Part shown: positions 1 to 8,440 of the stretch, piece by piece
Layout: each line of letters starts with the position of its first letter
How positions within the stretch are numbered: the stretch's first letter is position 1
Assembly (NCBI GenBank): GCA_021805565.1
Contig: JAJZFA010000021.1
Coordinates: forward strand, 62,001 to 126,000
Length of the DNA stretch: 64,000 nt
Reading direction: 5' to 3'
Origin: Pseudomonadota bacterium
GTDB lineage: Bacteria; Pseudomonadota; Alphaproteobacteria; Acetobacterales; Acetobacteraceae
Made by a program: the position numbers and the translations under genes
The notes under the pieces: model-generated
What the model was told of the DNA's origin: nothing
The model's input: the letters and a program-made list of their open reading frames with translations, nothing else
Database searches by the model: none

Positions 1-254
1 CCGGCGAACAGCATCAGCGCCAGCAGCCCGTCCAGGAAGACATGGGGCAGGCCGGTTGCGGCGACCAAATCCCGCCACCCTTCCCGCAGTTCGGCGCTGG
101 TTACCGCCCGATCGATCAGGATGATGACGACCGACAGCAAAAGCGACCCCGCCATCAGCGCGATGGTGCGCGGCAGATGAAGGTAGCGGTGGTTCACGAT
201 TCCGATACCCGCCGCCAGCAGCAGCAGGGCGGCGAGGAATTCGAACGAAGACAT
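1..254 (-). CDS. Cation:proton antiporter (CPA1/NhaP type), N-terminal part only
   Basis: The minus strand from an ATG at 252-254 stays open to the window edge and gives about 84 residues. They begin MSSFEFLAALLLLAAG, followed by the short NHRYLHLPRTIALM stretch and two hydrophobic segments with an RAVTSAEL loop between them. This is the usual start of CPA1-family Na+(K+)/H+ antiporters, inner-membrane proteins of roughly 400-600 residues. Most of the gene lies outside the window, so subfamily and ion specificity cannot be judged. It is divergent from the SDR at 330. Confidence 0.7.
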   Translation of the reverse strand, partial: MSSFEFLAALLLLAAGIGIVNHRYLHLPRTIALMAGSLLLSVVIILIDRAVTSAELREGWRDLVAATGLPHVFLDGLLALMLFA

Positions 255-329
255 CGGCGTCCTTTCCAGACGTGTTGCATGCAATCGCCATGGTCCCCAC
301 ACTGTCGCCTCAGATGGGGGAGCAAACCG

Positions 330-1112
330 ATGGAAGTGCGTCTCGACGGTCGCACGGCGATCATAACCGGGTCCAGCAAAGGATTGGGCCTGGCCATGGC
401 AAAGGAATTCGCGGCGTCCGGCGCCAATGTGGCGATCTTGGCGCGCGGTGCGGAGTCGCTGACGCAGGCACTGGCCATCGCCAGCGATGGCGCCACGGGC
501 AAGGTCGCCACGTTTCAGTGCGATGTGTCGAAAGCCGACGATATCGCGGCGACATTCGGCGATGTCACCAGGACATTCGGGCAGGTGGACATCCTGATCA
601 ACAATGCCGGCATTTCACGAGCGATGCCGTCGGAACAGATCGCCGACGAAGTCTGGCAGGACGATCTGGACCTGAAGCTGTTCGCCGCGATCCGTTTGTC
701 CCGCCTGTGCTGGCCCGGCATGAAAGCCCGGAAATGGGGCCGCATTATTAACGTGCTGAACACCGGCGCGAAAGCCCCGCGCGCGAACGGGGCGCCAACC
801 GCTGTATCCCGAGCGGCCGGGATGGCGCTGATGAAGGTGCTGGCGGGCGAGGGTGCGCCGCATGGCATCCTGGTCAACGGCATGCTGGTCGGGCTGATCG
901 ATTCCGATCAGCATCGGCGGCGCCATATTCGGGAGGGATCGAATGAGCCCTATGAGGCGTTTGCCGCCAAGCTGGCCGCGAACATCCCGGTGGGGCGTCT
1001 CGGCAAGGCGGAGGAATTCGCCGCGATGGCCTGCTTCCTGTGCAGCGACCACGCTGGGTTCACCACCGGAACGGCGATCAACATGGATGGCGGGGCCAGC
1101 CCGGTGGTTTGA
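330..1112 (+). CDS. SDR-family protein with non-canonical active site
   Basis: A 260-residue Rossmann protein of the short-chain dehydrogenase/reductase family. The TGSSKGLG nucleotide-binding loop lies at residues 13-20 and NNAG at 91-94. The start was placed at the ATG at 330, because upstream in-frame codons give low-complexity, non-SDR sequence. The usual Tyr-x-x-x-Lys pair is replaced by T157-AVS-R161, and the catalytic Ser region reads NVLNT instead of ISS. The VSRAAG and NGMLVGLI stretches nevertheless look like a preserved SDR subgroup rather than decay. The substrate is unknown; classical dehydrogenase chemistry is doubtful. Confidence 0.85.
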   Translation: MEVRLDGRTAIITGSSKGLGLAMAKEFAASGANVAILARGAESLTQALAIASDGATGKVATFQCDVSKADDIAATFGDVTRTFGQVDILINNAGISRAMPSEQIADEVWQDDLDLKLFAAIRLSRLCWPGMKARKWGRIINVLNTGAKAPRANGAPTAVSRAAGMALMKVLAGEGAPHGILVNGMLVGLIDSDQHRRRHIREGSNEPYEAFAAKLAANIPVGRLGKAEEFAAMACFLCSDHAGFTTGTAINMDGGASPVV

Positions 1113-1142
1113 CCTCCGCGCCTCCCGGCCGGGCGGCGGCGG

Positions 1143-1448
1143 TCACGCGGGTGGGGCCTGAATGACAACCTTGCAGGCCTCCACGATCCGGCGGAAATCA
1201 TCCCGCGTCGTTGCCCAATCCAGGATATCGACGCGGAACGGCAGATCCGATTCGGAGAAATCCTCGGCCATGCCGCCGCGCACATCGAACGGCAGCGGCG
1301 TATCCCCGGCGATCGCGAGATCGAGATCGGAAAAGCGCCACGCGGTTCCCTTCACCCTCGAACCGAACGCCCAGACCTCGCGATCGGGCACATGTTTGCG
1401 CAGGATATCCAGGACGATCGCCAGGTGGCCGGGCGACACATCAAGCAT
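1143..1448 (-). CDS. MNT-type nucleotidyltransferase (antitoxin-like)
   Basis: A 101-residue minimal nucleotidyltransferase. The GSR signature at 29-31 is followed by DLD at 41-43, the metal-binding GS-x10-DxD pattern of the Pol-beta superfamily. It overlaps the upstream HEPN gene by 8 bases, so the two are co-translated. In characterised MntA/HepT (type VII) toxin-antitoxin systems the nucleotidyltransferase modifies and neutralises the HEPN partner. The older name for such pairs is HI0073/HI0074. Assignment to a working toxin-antitoxin pair is inference from the pairing and the motifs. Confidence 0.8.
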   Translation of the reverse strand: MLDVSPGHLAIVLDILRKHVPDREVWAFGSRVKGTAWRFSDLDLAIAGDTPLPFDVRGGMAEDFSESDLPFRVDILDWATTRDDFRRIVEACKVVIQAPPA

Positions 1449-1863
1449 TCCTGGCCTCTAACCGGGTAAGCAAAATGCCGGCATCGGGGGTGAATGCCAG
1501 GCTGCGCGCATACACGCTGGCCGCGATGGGCGGATCGTAAGTGTGCGATGTCTGGTTCCGAGCCAAATGATACTGAAACCAGGCCTCGACATTGTCGATC
1601 AGCCCATTCTCCGCCGCGATCCGGAACAGGTCGCGGCGGGGTATGCCGTCCACGCTGGTCCGTCCGATATCCGCTTCCAATCGCCGCCGCATAAATTTCC
1701 AGGCCAGTTCGAAGGTGAACTCAAAATGCTGGATGACGCCGGACCGGATCGCCTCGCGGGTAATCGCGTCCAGACTGGCCATGAAAACCGCGTCTTCGCT
1801 TTTGGCCTGGACCGCGCGCAAGGCCATCAGGGCGTTACGGAAACTGTCGAGTTGAAGTGGCAT
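1441..1863 (-). CDS. HEPN-domain protein (HI0074/HepT-like)
   Basis: A 140-residue helical protein. The track of aromatic residues (FEFTFELAWKFMRR, residues 48-61) and the R102-NQTS-H107 motif match the R-x4-6-H HEPN signature. The start is the ATG at 1861-1863; longer in-frame sequence belongs to the antisense of the hydrolase. It lies 11 bases downstream of the hydrolase gene and overlaps the nucleotidyltransferase. HEPN toxins of this type act as RNases, while the HI0074 group was first described as a nucleotidyltransferase substrate-binding protein, so either role is possible. The intact R-x4-H favours a toxin. Confidence 0.8.
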   Translation of the reverse strand: MPLQLDSFRNALMALRAVQAKSEDAVFMASLDAITREAIRSGVIQHFEFTFELAWKFMRRRLEADIGRTSVDGIPRRDLFRIAAENGLIDNVEAWFQYHLARNQTSHTYDPPIAASVYARSLAFTPDAGILLTRLEARNA

Positions 1864-1874
1864 GCGCGCTCCCG

Positions 1875-2789
1875 CTATTCCGCCAGAAAAGCCTCCACCG
1901 GCACCAGGGACCGGCTCGGATCTTCTTCCTGCGGCACATGCCCCAGGTCTGGCAAGGCCACCAGACGCACGTCCGGAATTGCCTTCAGATAATCCTGGGC
2001 GTTGGCGAACGGGATCAGGCCGTCTTTTTCGCCCCATACCAGCAGCGTCGGTGCCGTTATGGCGTGCAGCCGGGGTTCCGGCGGTTCGAGCATGACTTGT
2101 TCTGTCCGGTCCAGCAGCGCTCGGCGCACGCCCGGCGCAAGCATCAGATCGTAATACCGGGCGACCGTCGCATCGGTCAGCCGGGATGGATCGGCATATG
2201 CCGGCGTCAGGTTCATCCGCAGCAGAAATCGCGGCAGCGTATAGGGCAGCACACGGGCCACGACGGGCACGTCGGGTTTTTTGCCGTATGCGAAGCCGGG
2301 GCTGGCGTAGCCGTCGGGGGAAATCAGCACCAGCCGGTCCACACGACCGGGATGCGCCGCCGCGAACTGCCAGGCCAGTTTACCGCCCATCGAGTTACCG
2401 ACCAGCGACGCCCGCGGCACAGCCAGCGCATCCATCAGCGCCGCCAGCACCGCCATCGACCGCGCATCGCTGTAATCGCCGGACGGGTCCGGCCCGGTCA
2501 GTCCGAAACCGGGCAAATCGAACCGGATCACCCGGAATCGGTGCGATAACGTGTTCGCCCAGGGTTCCCATGTATGCAAGCTGGACCCGAGACCGTGCAG
2601 CAAAATCACGGTTCGCCCATCGCGCGGGCCGGTGTCGCGCACATGCACGCGCAGCCCCAATACCGTAACGAATGCGGAAGGCGGCTGGGCATACACGGCC
2701 TCCAGCGCCGGGCGGGGTTTGTCAGGCGTGAAAAGCCACGCTCCGCCGCCGATCAGGCCCAGGGCGGCAAGCAGAAGAATAACCGGCAT
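1875..2789 (-). CDS. Alpha/beta hydrolase, membrane-anchored
   Basis: A 304-residue alpha/beta-fold hydrolase. An N-terminal hydrophobic segment (residues 3-20) suggests export or a membrane anchor. The HGLGSS oxyanion loop is near 65-70, the nucleophile elbow GNSMGG places Ser133, and the acid (GEKDG, Asp256) and base (LGH, His284) are in the expected places, so it should be active. Its ATG overlaps the bciB stop by one base (TGATG), so it is co-translated with bciB. It is not an obvious BchO: it has an N-terminal hydrophobic segment and a generic cap. Whether it works on a pigment intermediate, for example an ester, is open. Confidence 0.85.
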   Translation of the reverse strand: MPVILLLAALGLIGGGAWLFTPDKPRPALEAVYAQPPSAFVTVLGLRVHVRDTGPRDGRTVILLHGLGSSLHTWEPWANTLSHRFRVIRFDLPGFGLTGPDPSGDYSDARSMAVLAALMDALAVPRASLVGNSMGGKLAWQFAAAHPGRVDRLVLISPDGYASPGFAYGKKPDVPVVARVLPYTLPRFLLRMNLTPAYADPSRLTDATVARYYDLMLAPGVRRALLDRTEQVMLEPPEPRLHAITAPTLLVWGEKDGLIPFANAQDYLKAIPDVRLVALPDLGHVPQEEDPSRSLVPVEAFLAE

Positions 2790-4018
2790 CAGTCCGGACC
2801 CCGTTTCAGGCCATAGGGTTCGACCAGCGCCCAGATATGATCGGGCACCATGGTGCGGAGGCGTTTGGGATAGGCCCGCCGCAGGTGAATCACGGTTTCG
2901 ACGGCTTTCATTTCAACGCGGGCGCGGGCGAATTCCAGGCCGCGCGGGCCGACGCGGGGCATCAGCCAACCTACCAGCGGTCGAAGCCAGTTGGGCATAC
3001 CGCGCAATGGCAGGCCTCCGGCAGCCCGTTCGGTGTTTTTCATGAAGCCCGTCACCGGGCCTTTGCGCTTGCCGGCGCTGCCCGGTTGGGCCGTCCGGAC
3101 CTCATCGCCCAACAGAGACAACAGCTCCTCGCCGCGCTCGTTCCGGACGATCAACCACTGCTCGCCCTGCCCGGCCATGTAACCGACCGTAATGTCGGCC
3201 AGCACGTTGGTGTAATCGACGCAGGTCCGGCAGGTCACCGGAAAGAAATCCGGCGGCAGTTTGGAAATCGGCAGTTTCAAGAACGGGATTTCCTTCTTCC
3301 GGCCATCGGAAAAACGAAGTTCCACATGGTAGTCGGCACGGAATTCGAGATAGGAGATCGTATCGGGGTCCTCGGCCAAAAGGGCCAAAAACTGGTGAAA
3401 CCGTTCCGTCGTCGTGTTGTCCGAACACGGTGTTCCGATGACATAAAGCCGGTCGAACCCAAGCGTAGCTTCCAATGCGCGCAGGGCGTAGACTTGGCAG
3501 GGAATGCCGATCACCGCGAGGCGCTTGAAACCGCGCGCCCGGGCCGGTTCCAGCAAGGCCAGAAGCGGCGCGTACCCCATCCGCATGCCACGGCACTGGG
3601 CCATTCCGGACGCTTCGGTGACCAGAACCGGTACCGGGCGCCAGCGATCCGCCGGATCGGGCGCCATTGTCAGCACCGCGTCCACCGCGTTGGTTTCCAA
3701 TAGGATTTCGGCGATACGGGTGACAATTCCGGTCCATTGCGCGCCATCCCGCGGTTCGGTCATCGACGCCCGTAGCATGCGGCGGAACGGTCCGAAGAAC
3801 AGCTCATCCGGCCGATGGGGATCGCGCGGGCGTCCATGCACCAGCGTTTCCAGCCGCGGATAATCGGGCTTTATGAACTGACAGGCCCGGCCGCATTGTT
3901 TCGGTTCCGTCGTGCGGGAAATGCCGCAATCGGTGCATAAGCCGCGCGGTTCGGCCTGCCGCACCGGGGGTGCCCATACCGGCCCGGCCGGTGTACGATC
4001 GGTATCGGGCATCGCCAT
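2789..4018 (-). CDS. bciB: Divinyl (proto)chlorophyllide a 8-vinyl reductase, BciB type
   Basis: A 409-residue protein of the FrhB/FdhB (F420-reducing hydrogenase beta subunit) family. The N-terminal Cys cluster (C28, C31, C42, C46) is followed by KPDYPRLE and HGRPRD, and later come IGIPCQ, GTPCSDN and a TCRTC pair before DYTNVLADI. These are the iron-sulfur and flavin features of ferredoxin-dependent BciB, which reduces the C8-vinyl group on the way to bacteriochlorophyll a. This family also includes true F420 enzymes, but the length, the N-terminal Cys pattern and a phototrophic genome favour BciB. It lies about 14 kb from the puf cluster, 10 bases after the LLM gene. Confidence 0.82.
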   Translation of the reverse strand: MAMPDTDRTPAGPVWAPPVRQAEPRGLCTDCGISRTTEPKQCGRACQFIKPDYPRLETLVHGRPRDPHRPDELFFGPFRRMLRASMTEPRDGAQWTGIVTRIAEILLETNAVDAVLTMAPDPADRWRPVPVLVTEASGMAQCRGMRMGYAPLLALLEPARARGFKRLAVIGIPCQVYALRALEATLGFDRLYVIGTPCSDNTTTERFHQFLALLAEDPDTISYLEFRADYHVELRFSDGRKKEIPFLKLPISKLPPDFFPVTCRTCVDYTNVLADITVGYMAGQGEQWLIVRNERGEELLSLLGDEVRTAQPGSAGKRKGPVTGFMKNTERAAGGLPLRGMPNWLRPLVGWLMPRVGPRGLEFARARVEMKAVETVIHLRRAYPKRLRTMVPDHIWALVEPYGLKRGPD

Positions 4019-4028
4019 TGCTCCGGTG

Positions 4029-5111
4029 TTAAGCCGCTCGCGCCGACAGGCGTTCGGCGATCAGCCGTTTCGTCAGCGGCAGTAAGTCGCGGCCGTATTC
4101 GATAGTATCGGCCAACGGATTGAACCCGCGTATCAGAAAGGTCGTGACGCCGAGGTCGTAATAGTCGCACAGCGCCTCCGCCACCTGTCGCGGCGTGCCC
4201 ACAAGGCTGGTGGAATTGCCGCTCGCGCCGGTCAGCAACGCCGCCCCCATCCACAGCCGAGTGTCCAGGCGCTCGCCCTTCGCGGCGGCGGCGAGCAAGC
4301 GCCGCGACCCCTCATTGACCGGATTGCGCGGGGCCAGCCCCATCGCCGCCCGGCGTTCGATAATCTGTTGCTTAATCGATTCGGCCCGCGCCCAGGCCTC
4401 ATCCTCGGTCGGCGCAAGGATGGGACGCAGCGACAGGCTGACACGAACCGTCCGGTTGTGCCTCGCGGCTTCGGCCCGCAGGCGCGCGGTGATTTCGCGG
4501 ACCTGATCGTGGGTTTCGCCCCACAGCGCGTAAACGTCCGCGTGCTTCGCGCTGACCGCGATGGCGGCATCCGACGCGCCTCCGAAATAAACCGGGATGT
4601 GCGGACGCTGCACGCAGCGCTGCTCTGTCGATGTGTTTCCGAAACTGTAGAACCGGCCGTTATGACTGACCGACGGGCCCGGTTCTGTCCATATTTGTTT
4701 TAATATCGACATGTATTCATCGGTGCGGGCGTAACGGTCTTCTTTTGTCAGAGTGTCGCCATCGCGGAACTGATCCACGTCGTCTCCGCCGCTGATCACG
4801 TGGATCGACGCGCGTCCCCCGGTAATCTGGTCCAGCGTGGCGAATTTCCGGGCCGCCAAAGTGGGCGCGACGAAGCCGGGCCGGTGGGCGACCAGAAATC
4901 CCAGCCGGTCGGTGTGCGCCGCGGCCGCGGCCGCCAGCAGAAATCCGTCGGGGCCGTTTGAGTAATAGCCGACCAGAACCTTGTCGAAGCCGCCGGATTC
5001 CGCCGCTTGCGCGAAATCGCGGATATAACCGCGATCCAGGATGACCGGCGGGGGCGCCATAATCTCCGACGCTTCCCGGTGATGGATCATGCCGATGAAT
5101 TCCACGGTCAT
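4029..5111 (-). CDS. LLM-class flavin-dependent monooxygenase (SsuD-like)
   Basis: A 360-residue TIM-barrel protein of the bacterial luciferase/alkanesulfonate monooxygenase class. Recognisable stretches are FATLDQITGGRASIHVISGGD near 90-110 and RYARTDEYMSILKQIW near 127-142. These correspond to SsuD positions that build the FMNH2 pocket. A good AGGAG precedes the ATG at 5111. FMNH2 would have to come from a separate reductase, which is not in this window. With the SDR and the ABC importer upstream on the same strand, a role in uptake and breakdown of a small organic, possibly sulfonated, compound is plausible but unproved. Confidence 0.82.
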   Translation of the reverse strand: MTVEFIGMIHHREASEIMAPPPVILDRGYIRDFAQAAESGGFDKVLVGYYSNGPDGFLLAAAAAAHTDRLGFLVAHRPGFVAPTLAARKFATLDQITGGRASIHVISGGDDVDQFRDGDTLTKEDRYARTDEYMSILKQIWTEPGPSVSHNGRFYSFGNTSTEQRCVQRPHIPVYFGGASDAAIAVSAKHADVYALWGETHDQVREITARLRAEAARHNRTVRVSLSLRPILAPTEDEAWARAESIKQQIIERRAAMGLAPRNPVNEGSRRLLAAAAKGERLDTRLWMGAALLTGASGNSTSLVGTPRQVAEALCDYYDLGVTTFLIRGFNPLADTIEYGRDLLPLTKRLIAERLSARAA

Positions 5112-5181
5112 GGCGATTTCTCCTGACTTTCCATGTGGACGCGATTGTCGTTCGGCGACCCAAGCCGCGCAAGCGGGCCGG

Positions 5182-5946
5182 TTAATCCGCTGTCCAACCG
5201 CCGTCGACCACCAGGGATGTGCCCGTCACCAGGGCCGCCGCATCGCCCGCCAGGAAAACCACGGCGCCCATCAGGTCCTCGACCGTTCCCAGCCGGCCCA
5301 GTTTGATGCGCCGCAACACATCGTCGCGAAAGGCGGCGTTCTGGAAAAACGGTTTGGTCAGCGGCGTATCGATAAAGGTGGGGCCGATGGAATTCACCCG
5401 TATCCCCATCGGTGCGAGGTCGATTGCCATTGCCTTGGTCAGGCCCTCGATCCCGTGTTTTGTCATACAATACACAGTGCGGTTCTGGCCGCCGACATGG
5501 CCCATCTGGGAGGAGATGTGAATGACGGACCCGCCTTTTCCGGCGTGCGCCATCTTGCGGACCACGGCCTGGGCGACGAAATAGGCCGCGCGCAGGTTCA
5601 GGCCGGCGATGGCGTCGTAGTCGTCTTCGGTCACGTCCAGGAACGGACGCGGACGGTTGGTGCCGGCGTTGTTCACCAGGATATCGAACGGATCGGCGGC
5701 CCCGATGGCCGCGTTAACAGCCGCCGTATCGGTCACGTCCAGGACCAGCGTCGCCGCATGCCCGCCATCTTGCTGGATCTCCCGTCCGGCCTCGGCGATT
5801 TCTTCGGCGGTGCGGGCAACGAGCGTAACGTGGGCGCCGGATTGGGCCAAAGCGGCGGCGGCGGCCAGCCCGATGCCCCTGCCCGCGCCGGTTACCAAGG
5901 CCCGGCGGCCATCGAGGCGCATGGAAGGAAGGCGGGGAAGCGTCAT
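5182..5946 (-). CDS. SDR-family oxidoreductase
   Basis: A 254-residue classical SDR: TGAGRGIG cofactor loop near residue 20, NNAG, catalytic Ser in HISSQ, and Y-CMT-K as the active-site pair. The C-terminus GTSLVVDGGW is typical of the FabG-like group. It sits between livF (33-base gap) and the LLM monooxygenase (70-base gap), all on the minus strand. The start could also be the ATG eight codons later. Substrate unknown; oxidation of a hydroxylated product of the imported compound is a reasonable guess. Confidence 0.88.
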   Translation of the reverse strand: MTLPRLPSMRLDGRRALVTGAGRGIGLAAAAALAQSGAHVTLVARTAEEIAEAGREIQQDGGHAATLVLDVTDTAAVNAAIGAADPFDILVNNAGTNRPRPFLDVTEDDYDAIAGLNLRAAYFVAQAVVRKMAHAGKGGSVIHISSQMGHVGGQNRTVYCMTKHGIEGLTKAMAIDLAPMGIRVNSIGPTFIDTPLTKPFFQNAAFRDDVLRRIKLGRLGTVEDLMGAVVFLAGDAAALVTGTSLVVDGGWTAD

Positions 5947-5979
5947 CGCGCTATCTCGGTGCGATTATAACAATTGTGG

Positions 5980-6714
5980 TCATGTCGGCAGCAAGTCCTC
6001 CAGTTTCCATTCCTCCGCCGATGCGCCGGCAAGCGCCTGGATGCGGGCTTCGTCCGCGCGCAATTCCGCGGCCGGTCCGGAATAGACCATCTGTCCGTTT
6101 TCGAGAACATAGGCACGATCGGAGATTTCCAGGCTCATGCGGACATTCTGTTCCACCAGCAATACGGAAATACCTTCCGTCCGCATCTGGGCAACGATGC
6201 GAAAAACCTCTTTGACGATCAACGGCGCAAGACCCTGACTGGGTTCGTCCAGGATCAGCAACCGGGGGTTCAACAACAATGCCCGCCCGATCGACAACAT
6301 TTCCTGCTCGCCGCCCGACAATTGACGGCCGAGGTTTTGCTTCCGCTCGCCCAGCCTGGGAAACAACTGATACACGCGTTCCAGCGTATAGGGGCCGGGT
6401 CGCTCGATCGGCACGCGCAAGTTTTCGTCCACCGTCAGGTTAGCGAAGACCCGGCGGCCTTCGGGCACGTAGCCGACACCGGACGCGGCGATGCGATAGG
6501 GTGGGCGGCCGGTAATGTCTTTGCCGAACAGCGAAACCCGGCCGGATCGCGGCGCCGTCAGGCCGACAAGGCTGCGCAACGTCGTCGTCTTGCCCGCACC
6601 GTTCCTGCCAAGCAATGTTGTGATCTGGCCTTCCGCGACGGTCAGGCCGACATCGTGCAGGATGTGGCTTTTACCGTAGTACGTGTTCAGGCCTTCAGCC
6701 TCCATCGCGGTCAT
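5980..6714 (-). CDS. livF: Branched-chain-type ABC transporter ATP-binding protein
   Basis: A 244-residue ABC ATPase of the LivF type. It has Walker A GRNGAGKT near residue 36, signature LSGGEQ near 137 and Walker B LLILDEP, followed by SQGLAP, which is typical of LivF. Its ATG overlaps the livG stop in an ATGA. With LivG, LivM, LivH and the binding protein it completes a HAAT-type importer in the inner membrane. Substrate class (amino acids, amides, short carboxylates) cannot be told from the ATPase. Confidence 0.93.
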   Translation of the reverse strand: MTAMEAEGLNTYYGKSHILHDVGLTVAEGQITTLLGRNGAGKTTTLRSLVGLTAPRSGRVSLFGKDITGRPPYRIAASGVGYVPEGRRVFANLTVDENLRVPIERPGPYTLERVYQLFPRLGERKQNLGRQLSGGEQEMLSIGRALLLNPRLLILDEPSQGLAPLIVKEVFRIVAQMRTEGISVLLVEQNVRMSLEISDRAYVLENGQMVYSGPAAELRADEARIQALAGASAEEWKLEDLLPT

Positions 6715-7460
6715 TCGGCTTTCCCCAGATAGGCCTCTTGCACGACGGGGTTGCCGGCGATTTCGGCCGGGGTTCCTTCCGCCAGCATTTTGCCCTCGCC
6801 CAGCACTGTGATCTTATCCGCCAGATTGAACACCACGCGCATGTCGTGTTCTATCAATACGATCGTATAGGCGCTGTTCTTATGCAGCCGGCGGATCAGG
6901 TTGGCGACGGCATAGGTTTCGTGCTCGCCCATGCCCGCGGTCGGTTCATCCAGCAACAGCAACCGGGGTTTCAATGTCAGGGCCGTGGCGATTTCCGCCG
7001 CGCGCTGATCGCCATGCGAGAGTTCGCCCACCAACCTGTCCGCCTGACCGGTTAAGCCGGTATGGGTCAACGCCTCCTCGATTCCCCGATCCACCCCGGC
7101 GACCTGCCGCTTACCCAGCCAGAACCGCTGACGGAAACCCAGTGCGGATTCGACACCGATCCGGATGTTTTCCCGCACCGTCAGTTCCGGAAAAATCTCG
7201 GTGATCTGGAAGGTGCGGGCCATGCCCATCGCCACCCGTTCGGTCACCGCGAGCTTTGTCACGGTTGTACCGCCGAACACGATATCCCCGGCGCTGGGGG
7301 CGAAAAAGCCCGAGATCATGTTGAAAAAGGTTGTTTTTCCCGCGCCGTTCGGCCCGATGATGGCGCGCAGTTCCCCCGCTTCCACCCGCATCGATACGTC
7401 GTTGACCGCGACCAGGCTGCCAAATCGTTTGGTGACGTTTCGAATGTCCAGCATGGTCAT
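6711..7460 (-). CDS. livG: Branched-chain-type ABC transporter ATP-binding protein
   Basis: A 249-residue ABC ATPase of the LivG type: Walker A GPNGAGKTT, a long helical insert with VRENIRIGVE, signature LSHGDQRAAE, Walker B LLLLDEPTAGM and a C-terminal LGKAE tail. The start was set at the ATG that overlaps the livM stop as ATGA (7457-7460); a second ATG lies two codons in. It pairs with LivF to energise the importer. Confidence 0.93.
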   Translation of the reverse strand: MTMLDIRNVTKRFGSLVAVNDVSMRVEAGELRAIIGPNGAGKTTFFNMISGFFAPSAGDIVFGGTTVTKLAVTERVAMGMARTFQITEIFPELTVRENIRIGVESALGFRQRFWLGKRQVAGVDRGIEEALTHTGLTGQADRLVGELSHGDQRAAEIATALTLKPRLLLLDEPTAGMGEHETYAVANLIRRLHKNSAYTIVLIEHDMRVVFNLADKITVLGEGKMLAEGTPAEIAGNPVVQEAYLGKAE

Positions 7461-8440
7461 TTGCCGGTACCTTTTTGGAAAATACCCAGCATGCCACGTG
7501 GGAAGAACAGCACCACGAGAACGAAGATCAGCCCGACGAAGGACATCCAGTTCACGGTCATGGAGGAGATTGTATCCTGCAATATAACGAACAGCGCGGC
7601 CCCGGCCAACGGCCCCCAAAAGGCGCGCATGCCGCCCATCACGGCCATGATCACGATTTCCCCGGACAGGGAGTAGTGCAGTCCCATCGGGTCGGCGAAA
7701 TTATTCAGCAGGGCATAGAGTGCCCCCGCCAGCGCGGTGAAGCAGCACGAGATCGAGAACGACATCCAGATATGGCGCTCGACCGGGATACCCAGAAACC
7801 GGGCGCGCCGTTCGTTTTCGCGGATTGCCAACAAGGTACGGCCGAACGGGGACGCCAGCAGCAGTCCTTGCAAGCCGGTGGCGATGGCAAACACAGCCAG
7901 TAGAAAATAGTAAAAAATCTTGTCGTTATTGACGATATCGAGCGTAAGAGGCCCCAAATGCAGCGGCGCGCGGGAGAAGCCGCGCAAGCCGTCGTAGCCG
8001 CCGGTTAGGCTGTCCCAGCTATAGGCGACATAAAAAGCGATCTGCCCGAACGCGACCGTGACCATAGCGAAATAAACGCCTCGCCGCCTGACAATAAACA
8101 GGCCGAACAAAGTGCCGGCCAGTCCCCCGAGCAAAATGCCGGCCAGGATGGCAAGGGGTGTGCTGGCGGCAATGTATTTCAGTGTCAGGCCGGCCCCATA
8201 GGCACCGAGGCCGAAATACGCGGCGTGGCCGAAACTCATTACGCCCGTAAAACCGAGTAGCAGGTTGAAAGACATGGCGGCGAGGCCGAAGACCAGGACG
8301 CGGGCGGCGAGCGCCGTGTAGCCACCGAGCATAGGTAGCCAGAACGGGACGGTAAGGAGCAAAGCCCAGACGATAGCGGCGGTCAGCCACGGACGCGCTG
8401 TTCCGGTTTGTGTATTTGGCGAGACGGTTGCGGCGGTCAT
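7457..8440 (-). CDS. livM: Branched-chain-type ABC transporter permease
   Basis: A 327-residue polytopic protein with about 8-10 hydrophobic segments. It contains the LivM signature around GFTGVMSFGHAAYFGLGAY and GSFF-like permease loops (RENERRARFLGI, the EAA-like contact region). It overlaps livH by four bases (ATGA) upstream and livG downstream, so the five-gene transporter is tightly coupled. It forms the translocation pore with LivH. Confidence 0.92.
   Translation of the reverse strand: MTAATVSPNTQTGTARPWLTAAIVWALLLTVPFWLPMLGGYTALAARVLVFGLAAMSFNLLLGFTGVMSFGHAAYFGLGAYGAGLTLKYIAASTPLAILAGILLGGLAGTLFGLFIVRRRGVYFAMVTVAFGQIAFYVAYSWDSLTGGYDGLRGFSRAPLHLGPLTLDIVNNDKIFYYFLLAVFAIATGLQGLLLASPFGRTLLAIRENERRARFLGIPVERHIWMSFSISCCFTALAGALYALLNNFADPMGLHYSLSGEIVIMAVMGGMRAFWGPLAGAALFVILQDTISSMTVNWMSFVGLIFVLVVLFFPRGMLGIFQKGTGK

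Noticed and set aside
42-329. In-frame N-terminal extension of the first SDR
   Set aside because: The sequence is low-complexity, unlike any SDR, and antisense to a convincing antiporter N-terminus. The ATG at 330 gives the standard SDR start.
1875-2789. BchO (Mg-chelatase accessory hydrolase)
   Set aside because: An N-terminal membrane segment and a generic cap region do not match BchO closely enough despite linkage to bciB.
5960-5972. TATAAT on the minus strand before the SDR at 5946
   Set aside because: No -35 box at a sensible distance, and the gap between livF and the SDR is only 33 bases, so a separate promoter is not supported.
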